Shown: piece by piece, positions 46,840-58,173 of the stretch | How positions within the stretch are numbered: the stretch's first letter is position 1 | Layout: every line of letters begins with the position of its first letter | NCBI GenBank assembly: GCA_028023455.1 | Contig: JAQFVV010000351.1 | Location: 374,001 to 438,000 of the forward strand | Origin: Epiperipatus broadwayi | Taxonomy: Eukaryota > Onychophora > Udeonychophora > Euonychophora > Peripatidae | Length of the DNA: 64,000 nt | Reading direction: 5' to 3' | Translations under genes and position numbers: made by a program | The notes under the pieces: model-generated | What the model was told of the DNA's origin: nothing | Seen by the model: only the letters and a program-made list of their open reading frames with translations | Databases searched by the model: none

Positions 46840-49459
46840 AAAAATATATATAAAATACATATCTTCGTTTTAACATATATATATATATATGATTTCTTTT
46901 TACACATAATTTTTGGGAACCAGTCTATCATGTAAAAACAGAATTAGGTACCAAAATAATATTTCATGAGAGCAAAATGAATTAAGCTAACAAAATTCAT
47001 TTGCATAATTTTTAATGGCATTCCTAATTGCTATTAGTAACTTCATACATTATTTTGCTATTTGGTTAAATCATGTGATCTATCCATTATTGCTATATCT
47101 ATTAGCATATGATGTTTTTTTTATTATTTTGGATTTTCCATGAAAAATATATTTTAGCTGCCACATTTTAAAAATGTTCTTTATTTAGATTTTTTTAAAA
47201 AACTGGGAATTGTATTTACTAATGAAAAATCAATCAAACATCTTCATTGCCTCCTAATTTTACTATATTATAATCTTGACCACACATTATAAAATATTCA
47301 CTTTCTAGAATATTCATATAGAGAAACTGCTAATTTATGAACTAATTTTTACATAAATAAAAATTTTAGTAAGATTATTGAATCACTTTTGAATACTGAT
47401 ATTTCATTTAATAACAAAAAAAATTCTATATTTAAAATTTTTATATTTGATATAGATTTTTGTGTCACCTTCCTGGCTACATTGTATTATTTGACATCTG
47501 TTTAAATAAATACTTCTATCAAAATGTCTTAAAATAAGTGCAAAATTACTTTATTGTGTTTATTAAAAAATTTGGCAAAAATTTACTTACGATTTATTAT
47601 TACATTTATTTTACATTTTTATAAATTGCAAACAAAAAATTAAATTTGAGTTCAGATCTATAACATATAATATGATCTTGTAACATTCAAAGTATTTGTT
47701 AATGTTTCTGTTTAATTAATGTTGTTATGTAGAATAAATTAAGTTAAGATTATTTATTCTATCTATCCAAAAAGTATTACAAACAAACAATAATAATTAT
47801 TGGTTATCATTGCTTGCTAAACATTTAATATAGTTTGATATTTAGTTTTTAAAAAATAATACATTTAAAATATTTCTATTATGTTTACCCATCAAATAAA
47901 AATACTTTACAAATAATCTCATATTAAAGCAATCATTTAAAAAATATATCTTTATTAAAATTTTACAAAATATATTTAAGTCTCACTGGTAATATATCAT
48001 TCAAAAATATTTATTTTTCACTTTTTGATCATGTCTGGAAAGGTTACACTTTTGATTTTTTAGATTTAAATAAAACAATTTTTTTTAAAACACAAAGAAA
48101 CTCAAATATTTGAGTAATATCTTTACATTATTGTAAAAAGTCATATTTTTTATATCAATAATTAAAAAAAACCTCATTTTTTATATTTGAGTTTTTTTTT
48201 AGAATATGGTAAAATATATAATTTTTATATTTATTTACATGTAAATTAACCATAATTTGTTACCCTCTAGATTTTGCACCTAAGTGAAGGAAAATCATTT
48301 GTATTACAGTTGGCAGATTTTGACTGTGAGAAATACTACACTTTCAACTATTCATTAATTTTTGTACTATAAAAGTAAAAAATAGTACATATTTTTATTT
48401 TCTGATATTAATAGTTCATATCCATACGCAAGCAAAATATCAATTATTTTTGTTTAAAAATAAAGTATGATTGTTGTATGAAATTCCCTTGCTCATTTAA
48501 ACAACCAGTTTATCCTTGACTTAAATGCAATTATATTGCATTTAATAAAAACATGGATTCTAAAAAGTCACTTCCTATTTTCTCTCTGTCCAGTTAATGA
48601 TAAAAGTAGAATGACAAATTTACAATGAATGTTTCCACAATTGTTTAACAATAGAATACAAAAAATTCTCAATTCATTCAAATGAATAGAAATTGAACTT
48701 GCAATTACAAAGCTCAGTTATATAAATAGCTCACTGAGCTATTACTATGCAATGATACCCTTACTATATAGTGAAATATTAGTGCATTTTGCTTAAAAGT
48801 ATGTATGTAAATAAAAGAAATATGGCTTGAAATACCAAATATATAAAACATTGTTTATGGCCCATCAAATTATACAATAATATATATTACATCTGAATTA
48901 TAACAATAAAAATCAACATGTATGCAAAATATATTTGATAACTACTTTTACAAAATTTATTTTTTGATTAATTAATATAAGATTTAATAGAAAGCAATAT
49001 TTTTAATAATACTATCTTGCAAATAAAGGTTTTTTTGTCTGAAGTAAAAATTGAAATAGATAAGATTTTCAAATTTTATTGTAATGATTTCAAAACTGTA
49101 TTTTGTTTTGCTGCATCAAATCTGGTTAATTGACCATACTGTCAAATTTTAATAATACTGATTGAATTAGATATATTACATATAAATATTAGTATGCAAC
49201 ATGCAATTATTTCTTTTTCTACATTAAACACAAGTAAAAAACTGCTTGGTAAATGATAAAATGTCTTGTATGTTACTTTTACTTATGTTTAAGCTGGCAA
49301 AACTGAAGCAGTAATGCATATTTTAAACCAGTGGGGCAGGGGACACATTTAAATTGTTAGCCCTACTTGAAATTAAAATTTTAGGATTATACATATAACA
49401 TTTAATTAAGAAAATAATCAAGAATATTTTTTAAAAAAAATCTTGTAGCATATATATAA
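45591..49459. other. AT-rich DNA with TA microsatellites
   Basis: TA tracts at 46792-46836 and 46877-46893. The small frames at 46001-46707 are Phe/Leu/Ile/Asn-rich with no motif. No structured repeat seen. Confidence 0.5.
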
Positions 49460-49840
49460 CTTCATATTATAATTATTTTCATGATATTTCATGTAATAAA
49501 ATAGCTAAATAGCTGACATGTCAATACATTATCAAGTATCCTCCTCAGAACATCCTCTTTCTCAAATCATAGGAATCCTTGTGAGATTTTAAATCATTAT
49601 TTTTTATCCTTTTCTTTCTCCTCATATTTAAATTCTATCGGCTGAGAAGTTTTAAAAATTAGTTTGTCTTCCAATAGTTTTTTTCCAAATTTTGTTAATT
49701 TTCTTTAATTCACACCTTTCATTCAAACTCTTGGGCCTTTTAAAAATCTCTATAGTTTCTCTTAGCAATCTCTGATCATATTGTTCAATTTTTGCTAGAA
49801 TATTTGTTTTATCAAAATTGATAGCATGATTTCTCCAGCA
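49460..49840 (-). mobile_element. inverted second copy of Penelope-like 3' end
   Basis: The reverse complement matches 50125-50493: ATCATGATTTCTC-type sequence, TGAACAATATGATCAGAGAT, the AGAGTTTGAATGAA stretch, GGAATCCTTATGATTTGAGA-like, the CTGAGGA hairpin, and TTTAGCTATTTTATTACATG. It therefore contains the C-terminal half of the GIY-YIG domain (frame broken) and the 3' non-coding end. Divergence from the other arm is moderate. Confidence 0.8.
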
Positions 49841-49968
49841 TTAGCTTCTATTTTATAAAAAAGTAACTGATAAAATTGGTAAGATTCTAAGAAAAAATAA
49901 TATTCACATAGTTTACAATATCTTCAAAAAATTAATAAAATATTTCCACTTCTAAAGACAAAATTTCT

Positions 49969-50253
49969 TTGGAGTGTCATGATATATATGAAATTTTATA
50001 CAGGGTCTTTTCACATTCATATATTGGACAGATTAATTGTAGAATAAATATTAAAAAGGAAAAACACATTCTGGCAGTTAGAGAAAAATCCAATTCATCA
50101 GCTATTTATTCTCGTATAAAATTAACTAATCATGGTATCTATTTTGATAAAACAAATATTCTAGTAAAAATTGAACAATATGACCAGAGATTGCTAAGAG
50201 AAACTGTCGAGATTTTTAAAAAACCCAAGAGTTTGAATGAAGGCGTGAATTAA
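49969..50253 (+). CDS. Penelope-like GIY-YIG endonuclease fragment
   Basis: A 94-codon open frame covers the endonuclease domain of a Penelope-like element. Residues 5-7 are Asp-Ile-Tyr (Gly-Ile-Tyr in the family) and residues 18-20 are Tyr-Ile-Gly. Arg25, and Glu31 followed by His33, stand where the family has its basic residue and Glu-His. Asn54-His55-Gly56-Ile57 and Phe59-Asp60 mark the middle, and Glu78 and Asn90 match the conserved Glu and Asn. The Cys residues that usually sit between the two motifs are gone (Arg-Val-Phe-Ser-His-Ser-Tyr). The RT upstream is missing, so this is a 5'-truncated copy. The encoded nicking activity would serve target-site cleavage in the nucleus. The Gly-to-Asp change and truncation make function very unlikely. 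Confidence 0.85.
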   Translation: MECHDIYEILYRVFSHSYIGQINCRINIKKEKHILAVREKSNSSAIYSRIKLTNHGIYFDKTNILVKIEQYDQRLLRETVEIFKKPKSLNEGVN

Positions 50254-50493
50254 AAAAAATTAACAACATTTGGAAGAAGCTATTGGAAGACTAATTTTTA
50301 AAACATCCCAACCAATAGAGTTTAAATATGAGGAGAAAGAAAAAGATAAAAATAACAATTTTAAATATCACATGCATTCCTATGATTTGAGAAAGAGGAT
50401 GCTTTGAGGAAAGTACTTGTTATTGTACTGAAACATCAGTTATTTAGCTAATTTACTACATGGAATATCCAGAAATTAATTATAATATGAAGT
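50125..50493 (+). repeat. right arm of the Penelope-like inverted duplication
   Basis: Mirror of 49460-49840, with about 285 bp of single-copy sequence between the arms. After the endonuclease frame it holds a hairpin: GATG (50398-50401), TTTGAGGA, AGTAC/GTACT stem (50412-50416 with 50425-50429), GAAA (50430-50433), CATC. It ends near AATTATAATATGAAGTCATC. Confidence 0.8.
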
Positions 50494-50559
50494 CATCATT
50501 CATCGATGGAAATATTAGAATTAACACATATATATATATATTTAAATGCATGTATATTA

Positions 50560-50830
50560 TCTATAGAACTTAAATTCAGACTTTCAAACACCCTGCAGCT
50601 ATCCAATCCATCTTATACAACTGATACCACATACATGTGAAAAAGGATCAATAATCTCCAATATATGTATTCTGAACTAGCATTCATCAGTGTGTTCACA
50701 TCATATGTGTATTGGAGATCGTTAATTTTATTACATATGTGTGGTCATTCATGGGTATCAGTTGTATAAGATGGATTAGTCACCTGTGGGGTGTTTGGAA
50801 GTCTGAATTCATGTATCTTATAATTACATT
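50560..50830. repeat. R-family repeat, truncated inverted pair
   Basis: Inverted arms 50565-50690 and 50703-50830 around a short centre. Landmarks are CAGACTTTCAAACACCC and its mirror GGGTGTTTGGAAGTCTG, and ATCCATCTTATACAAC and its mirror. The inner part of the family (AAATCTTCAAA) is missing, so the pair meets at the ACTCATCAGT-like block. Confidence 0.8.
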
Positions 50831-51029
50831 AAGTTTAGTATAGATAATTTACATGTATTTAAATATTACATATTCATTCTGTATTCTGCCCATCACTTTT
50901 CTGTATAATTAAATACACATATTAAGGTCGTATGTGTGATTGGTCAGATTGACTTAAAGTCAACATGGGTATGGCAATAATATTGGGGATCATCAAGGGC
51001 TTTGAGCATTTCATCCTCGAATTTTCAAT

Positions 51030-51315
51030 GATATGAATGGCTGAAAGGTTGGAGAGTGGAGACAATTAAAGCTTGTCCATTAAAGTTTGAAGATCTGTTA
51101 TCTTAATATAAACTAAGCAATGATTGTATATATGTGTTGATGATGGTAATCTGGACCAATGGTGAGTGCTGGTTAGGCATAAAATATATATATATATTGG
51201 AGACCATTAGTCTTTTTCACATGTGTGTGGTCTTGTGTACAAGTTGTTTGAGATAGATTGGATAGCCGTGGGATGTTTGAAACTCTGAGTTGAAGACCCT
51301 TATAATTTATATATA
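51030..51315. repeat. R-family repeat, single arm
   Basis: Orientation of 7552-7785: TGTCCATTAAAGTTTGAAGA, TTATCTTAATATAAACTAAG, GGTGAGTGCTGG, ATTGGAGACCATTA, CACATGTGTGTGGTC and AGATAGATTGGATAGCC, with the outer edge GAAACTCTGAGTTGAAGACC. It lies 200 bp right of the preceding pair. Confidence 0.8.
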
Positions 51316-52668
51316 TACACACAGGGAGAAACTACTTTTTAATAAAGCAAAAATTGAATAAATTCAAAAAAATATTAAAATTTTCATGCCTGTAGCAAAA
51401 CATATGGCTGAATATGCTTCATAAATCCTGTTTAAAGAGGTTATTAAATGCATTAAATATTAAGAAGAGTTGCTACAGATATGAATATGACTTTTGTGAT
51501 TTAAAACAATTTTTCTTTTTTCAGAAATTTGCCAATTACACCTTTAAATTTCACTCAAGTAGAAAATTATGCATATAGAGAAGAGAGATATAACACACAA
51601 GAAAAACAACTTAGCAATTGAAGTAAAAGGTGCATGAGATGAAAGTTTATTCACATTAAACCCTTTGGCAAACATATGTTAAAACTCTTGGCCATCTTTT
51701 TTTCTATCCTGCAGAATTTGTGTTCTTGAAGATTGTAGATCCTACTTTCTATAGACTTCTACCATGGTATTCTCAACATATTTATAATAAATAAATTCAT
51801 GAATAAAGATTAAAATACAGTTTTTATTTTCAAAATAATGCACACAGGATACAATTGAAAGGAAAAGGTGCATAGAACACAAACTTGTTCGATCATATCT
51901 TAAGCACAATTGATAGGAAAATTCAAAAAGGAATGATAGGCCAACATTTTCAACTGAATAAATAGGACTGGTGTTTAAAACACTAATGTTTATATAAGTT
52001 TGAGAGAAGCCTCTGGCTTATCTACATCCGAATTAGAATGTGCTCTTTTTATTGTGTATATTGAAGAGTTTGTTATGAAGGTACTTGGCAAAACTCAACT
52101 ACAATATAACAATTAGTATAAGTGCAATATGTGCTACATAATCAAATTCACACAGACAATCACAACTAAAACTATATAATTGTATTTAAGAGAGATAAGT
52201 GGGAACACCTTTTAGCATTAATAGATAACATTTTTTATATATTAAATGCTTATATTTACTGTGTTGTAAATCAGAAAAAATACTTGTTTCTTCAACCACA
52301 ATTAGGGTTGGGGGTTTTACACTAAAGTTGAAATAAAAGCTAGAATGAGAGATTCATAAATTAATTAAGTCAATCTCTTGTTATAAAAAATAGGGATGGA
52401 CTTAATTAATTTCTGCACCACCTGTGATTTTATTTCACAGTTAAATCTAAAATCCCATATGTGATTGAAGAAACAATTGTATGTCGTTTTTTTTAGTGCA
52501 TGGTAAATAAAAGCATTTAATATATAAAAAAATATTTCTATTATTTTTAACTTTTTTGTATAGGTACAGTAAATAAAAATGTAAAACTATCTTATACTTT
52601 AAGATGACTGGATGATTATAGTTGATATATATTGGCACTAATTTAGAATGCACTGTCCACTATTTTGA
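51316..52668. other. AT-rich DNA, nothing recognised
   Basis: A GGGTTGGGGG run at about 52305 is the only G-rich spot. The minus-strand frame at 52447-52653 is chance-like. Confidence 0.4.
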
Positions 52669-54559
52669 TTTCTAAGAGGAGCTCCAAACTCGTCGCTCAC
52701 ATAACCAAGCACACATAAATTGGTAGGCATTGTAAGTGTTCCAATTATTTTGACCATCAGTTAAAAATCGTAATTTTCATCAAAAATTAAAAAGTACACA
52801 CATATTTTGTAGAACTATGTTCAATAAAAAAAAATCATCTAAAAATCAAAATATCAAGCATATTAGAAATTAGAATATGACCATAAAAAATCAAGTGACA
52901 AAAATGTCAATTATTATGGCAATCAAATACAAAAAATGGCCATAAAATATTAATATAATGTTATGATAAAAACAAAAAAAATGGTAAAATCAAAATATCA
53001 AAAAAAATTTGGGCAAATAGTTAATATACCAATGGAAAAAAAATCAAACCATCATAATCATGTGGTCAAAAGATTAAATTATTATGGCAATCAATATGAA
53101 AAAATGACCACAAAATATTAGCATAATTACATGATTAATACAACAAAAAATGCAAAATTCAAAATTTCAGAAATAAATTTCAGCAAATAGCAATAAATAG
53201 AAAATATATCAATTAAAAAATAAATTGACCAGAGAACAAAATTAATAGACTAACCTATGAAAGAATAAAATGTATGTATACCCATGGCTGTAAAACAGAT
53301 TATGATCAAAAATACTTTGTCAAACAATATTTATTGTATGGTGATTATCAATAAATAGATATGTTATCTGTAATTCACACATATTAAATATTATGAATTT
53401 TTTGTTGAACATAAAAAAGAAATAATAAAGAACTTTTGCACAAAGGATGGAAAATTTCAAGCAGTTTAGGAAATATTTGACTTAAAGAAACAATAAATTA
53501 CTATTATCAGGTCCATTAATAAATAGATATGTTACATATTAAAACATTATGGATACTTTGTTAAGTGTAAAAAATTATGAAGAACTTTTCAACCAGGGAA
53601 AAAAATTTCAAAGACAATACTTTAGGAAATATTTACCCCCCCCCCCCCAATTATCGTTATCTATTATTGAAACATAAATCACAAATAAAAAATAAAATGA
53701 TAAAAATATATTATTCAAAATAAATATTAGTAATTTTTTTTTTTTTTTAGTTAAATATTTCCTAAAGTATTGTTTTTGAAATTTTCCTTCCCTTATGCAA
53801 AAGTTCATTTCTTTTACCATTAACAAAATATCCATATGGTTTTAACATGTGAAAATTATAGATAACATATCTATTTATTAATGAACACAATAATGATAAT
53901 TTGTTGGGGTTTTTTGGTCAAATATTTCCTAAACTATTTTAAATTCATCCCTTGTGCAAAAGTATTTTTTTATGTTTAATAAAATATCCATAATGTTTTA
54001 ATATGTATAAATTACATATAGTATATTTATTTATTGATGATTGCCATACAATAAATATTGTTTGATAAAATATTTTTGATCAAATTCTATTTTTCAGCAG
54101 TAAGTACATTTTATTCCTTTTTTGTAAGTTAGTCTACTAATATTTTTCACCGATTAATTTATTTTTTCATTGATATATTTTATTATTTGTTAAAAGTCAT
54201 TTCTATAATTTTGAATTTTGTTATTTTTTGTTTTGATCATGTAATTATGCTAATATTTTGAAGTCATTTTTTCATACTTGGTTGACATAATAATTTAAAC
54301 TTCTGGTCAGTGACATTATTGAATTTTTTTTTGGTCATATTCTAATTCTTAAACTGCTTGATATTTTGAATTTTAGATGAGTTTGATTTTTTTTTGATTG
54401 AGCATATTTCTACAAAAGTTGTGTTTATTCTTTACTTTTTGATGGAAATTGTGATTTTTTAACTAATAGTCAAAATAATTCAAACACATACAATGATTAC
54501 CAGTGTTATGTGACTTTATTTAATATTTGGTTGTGTCAGCAGGGGTTTTCTTAGAAACC
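52669..54559. repeat. 1.9 kb foldback centred on poly-C
   Basis: Inverted arms of roughly 940 bp meet at a C12 run (53638-53649). The outer ends are TTTCTAAGAGG and its mirror TTCTTAGAAACC. Inner landmarks are TAGGAAATATTTA(CC) and its mirror (GT)TAAATATTTCCTAAAG, and AATAGATATGTTA and its mirror TAACATATCTATT. Each arm also holds two direct copies of a roughly 150-170 bp unit (about 53345-53485 and 53518-53637 on the left). The arms are diverged with many indels, so this is an old structure. No coding capacity is seen. Confidence 0.8.
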
Positions 54560-57500
54560 AAATGGGCAGAAAGTGCATGGTAAATGAGTACTGATATATA
54601 AATTAAAATATATACCTCTTATATGTGAACATAAGTGATTAAAATATGAAATATTCTTTTATATGAAAAGTGTTTCATATTTTTGCTTTTTAGTGGAAAT
54701 TTTTATTTTTTTAATAAAAAAATGCTTACCAAAACTATATTGTAAGTGTTTCTAATATGTACAATTCTACTTTAAATGAATTTCACATATATAGTGCATA
54801 TATCATTAGATATTTCTGTAATAGGTTAATATGTATAATCTTTATGTATATATCATATTTAGTATATGTACAATAATTACATTTGTATAAGAAATTAGTA
54901 AATAATTTTTCTGTTAAAATTATTTGACATTTTCCCTTTTATTTGAAAAAAAAATTTTTTTAAAACAAAAAGCTTAACAAAACTATATTATAAATAAACT
55001 TTATTATTGGAATGAAGCTTACAATTGTAATCAAGAAAATCATAAACATTACTTAAAACATTGAAGCTTTTTCTCCACTCTTTCATATCTAAGAAATGAA
55101 GTCACCTATTTAAAATATTGTGTCTTATCACTTTCTTAGAAATTTAAAAAATATATGCACAAAATTTTATCAAATTATATTAAATTTAACTCCATTAAAT
55201 CTTCATTATAAATGTTATTAAAATATTATTAAATTGAAAGAAAAAAAATCTCTATACAGCCCTCTCATGAGCCTTATGTAAAAGAAATTAGATTTCTAAG
55301 AAGAATTTTTAAATTTGAAATTAAAAAATATTCAATATTTTCCTGCCCTCTGTTCCATTCTAAAATCTAAGTGACCAACAAAAAGACTAATAACCGATAT
55401 GGATTAGCCTGGTATTTATTAATTATATATCAAATTTCAAACAATTCTATTGAATTTAAATCTATAAACCTCAATTTGAAAATTTCATTCTAACTTAAAA
55501 AGATCAAAAGTTTATAAACAACACACCAATAAAAAAAACTGATTTTCTAATTTCAATAAAAGCAATTAAAACCAGAATTGCACCATAACTGGATATTAAA
55601 AATATGAAATAATAAAAGTGACATAATTTTCAAAATCAGGGTATTGATTTTCATTAAAGTAATTTATTTTCTATTTTACAGCAATGGCATGTTGGCTGGT
55701 TTCATTAGAAATCAAAATATTAAAAAAAAGTTTATTATAAAATTAAATGGCAAATCAGTTTTTTTTTAAATAATTTTTTCTCTTGACTTAATAACAGATA
55801 ACTTATTTGATTGTAAATAGTTCTTTCTATTTTTATAAAATAAAAGATTTTATAAAATCTTTTGAATATTAATGAATTTGAATGAACTTTATGCACTTAT
55901 CAGGTAAACATTATAGAAAGTATATATATTTTTTAGGAAAAAAAAACCTTTCCACTAAGTTCTATTAAACAGTAGAGCCATTAAATATAATCATCTCATT
56001 TATTTCTAACCAAGCTATTTGTCAGATAAAGGCTTCTTTTTTTCAAACTAATATTTTTTATCAATAAATTTTAAAATATCATCTACACACTTTTTTTTCA
56101 AAAATAGTTCATGAATTTCTATATATATAAATGTATACACCAAACTTCTTTTTTAAAATTTGTCTTTTATATGACTATTATAAAAATAAAATAACACACC
56201 AACATTTCAAATATTTTATAATATAGACTTTTTCAAAGAACACTAAAAAATCAAAATACAAATATATAATAATAAATATAAAATATCACATATTCCAAAC
56301 AAATCCAAAAACAATAAAAAATACTAAAAAATTATCTTTACCTCAACACCTTTTCTATTACAAACAATCTCAAATCTTTATCTTTTTTTTTTTTTTTACA
56401 TTTATATACCTATCCAAAAATACCCTAAAAACATTTACTTAACAAATCGATTATTTTCTTTTTTTACTTTTCTATTAACATTCTATTCAGGTTTAATTTC
56501 ACTAATGTAAATTCCTTCCTTTATTATTCTTTCATGATATGAATTTATACATTCTAAAGGTTTTATTTCAAAATCTTTATGTTTAAACTTATTTTTCATA
56601 TTTATTACAATTTTAAATAGAAAAAAAAAATATCATAGAAGTTGTATTTTTCATTTGGCAGTCAGTTTTTATAAAAAAAAAATAATTAAAAATTAAAAAC
56701 TATACATTATAATGTCTTTACCAAGTAATATATTTATCTAAAATGCCAATTTTATTATTTCAAAAATTAAATAAAGTTATTGATTTTTTTTTAAAACAAC
56801 AATCTTTTTGTTTGAAACTAAGATTAATTATAAGTCTAAACTTTATTCATAAATATTTTCTCAAAATATAAATGTTAAAGTTTTAATAAAAAAATATTTA
56901 CTTCATCATGTAGACCAGGAATCCTATATTTGTCATTTTAAAATTTTAGCATTATATTATTAATAATCATTAAGATGATGAAAAAATAGTTATTCAAGAT
57001 GAAAGAATAAATAAAGATCTTAATTTTTTAGAGGATTTTGTCAATCCAAAAATGGAGGGAAATGGATTGATGATTAGGAATTCAAGTACTTAGATATAAG
57101 TCTGCAATGTAGAGAAGATGGTACACCTTTCCACATCCACAATAATTTAAAATTATAAATTAACATACATTATCACAAATTAAATCAATCTTTCAACAAT
57201 CAAAAGGTAATTTACAGGCTTCTAAAATACAAATTATACTATATCCCAAAAGATTATAACTTATAAAATATGATTGTTAATAAATAATGCTGGCACAAAG
57301 CACCATAGTTTGCAGGGATGGGGGAAGATGGTTTTGCCAGTGAAAGTGCTGTTATACATGGAGAATTATATTATAATGAAATATTTGCAATAATGTATGT
57401 TAATATATAATTTTTAATTATTGCAGATGTGAAAAGGCATACCATTTCTCCTACGTTGCATGACTAATACCCAAGTACCAGGAATTCAAATTAAGAAACT

Positions 57501-58043
57501 TTAATTTAAAAATAATAATAATAAATAAAAAACAAAACACATTCTTAAATAATATTTGTATAAAAAATATTGATTCCAACTATCATTTATGATAAGATAG
57601 TAAGATAAAAGATTTTTTAAAAAAAGCAAACCTGAAATACTCCTCTATGGACAAAGACTTCTCCAAATTTTTTATAGAGGAGCAATGTAGAAAAAAATAT
57701 TACTCACCAGATTTACAACTAACTACTGGATGATAAGAATTTGAGCAATTTTTTATCTTTGTATAATACTCTTGTTAAAAATGGAGCCAATATTAGATAA
57801 TTATTTTGAAGGGCTGTTCATCTAAAAAAAAATTTAAGACAGATGTGCCCTGAGATTAATCCTTTTTCTTTTTTATAATAAGATAAATTACAAAATTTTT
57901 TAAACATAAATATTAAATATATTTATTAAATTAGATAATTATTTGAGAAAAGACTTTACTTTGTGAGAACTGGAAACAATAAATATTGTTTTTTGTGAAT
58001 TTATGTCGATGCTTTGAAAAAAAAAAATCAGTCGCACTAATTT
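54560..58043. other. AT-rich DNA, nothing firmly recognised
   Basis: Extremely A/T-rich. A slightly G+C-richer patch at 57285-57360 (GTTTGCAGGGATGGGGGAAG) has no sustained frame. No repeats recognised. Confidence 0.45.
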
Positions 58044-58157
58044 TTTTTTTTTTTCATATGTCATAGCATCGGCCGGGACGTGAACCCACAACCGTCTGCA
58101 ACCAACTACTTGCTTGCATGGCGACTGCGATATCTCTCGGCTAACAACGCAAGACAG
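58044..58157 (-). mobile_element. tRNA-derived SINE with perfect target-site duplication
   Basis: Flanked by the identical 16-mer TCAGTCGCACTAATTT (58028-58043 and 58158-58173). On the minus strand it starts GTCTTGCGTTG, has a box A-like TAGCCGAGAGA and box B GGTTCACGTCC, and ends CCGATGCTATGACATATGA followed by poly-A, the same tail as the copies at 23.9 and 44.6 kb. The central part differs from those copies (GCAGTCGCCATGCAAGCAAG in place of the TAC anticodon arm), so either the family has subfamilies or the head was exchanged. Confidence 0.9.
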
Positions 58158-58173
58158 TCAGTCGCACTAATTT

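Noticed and set aside
57285-57360. Possible exon around GTTTGCAGGGATGGGGGAAG
   Set aside because: No frame remains open with usable splice borders on either strand, and no protein resemblance held up.
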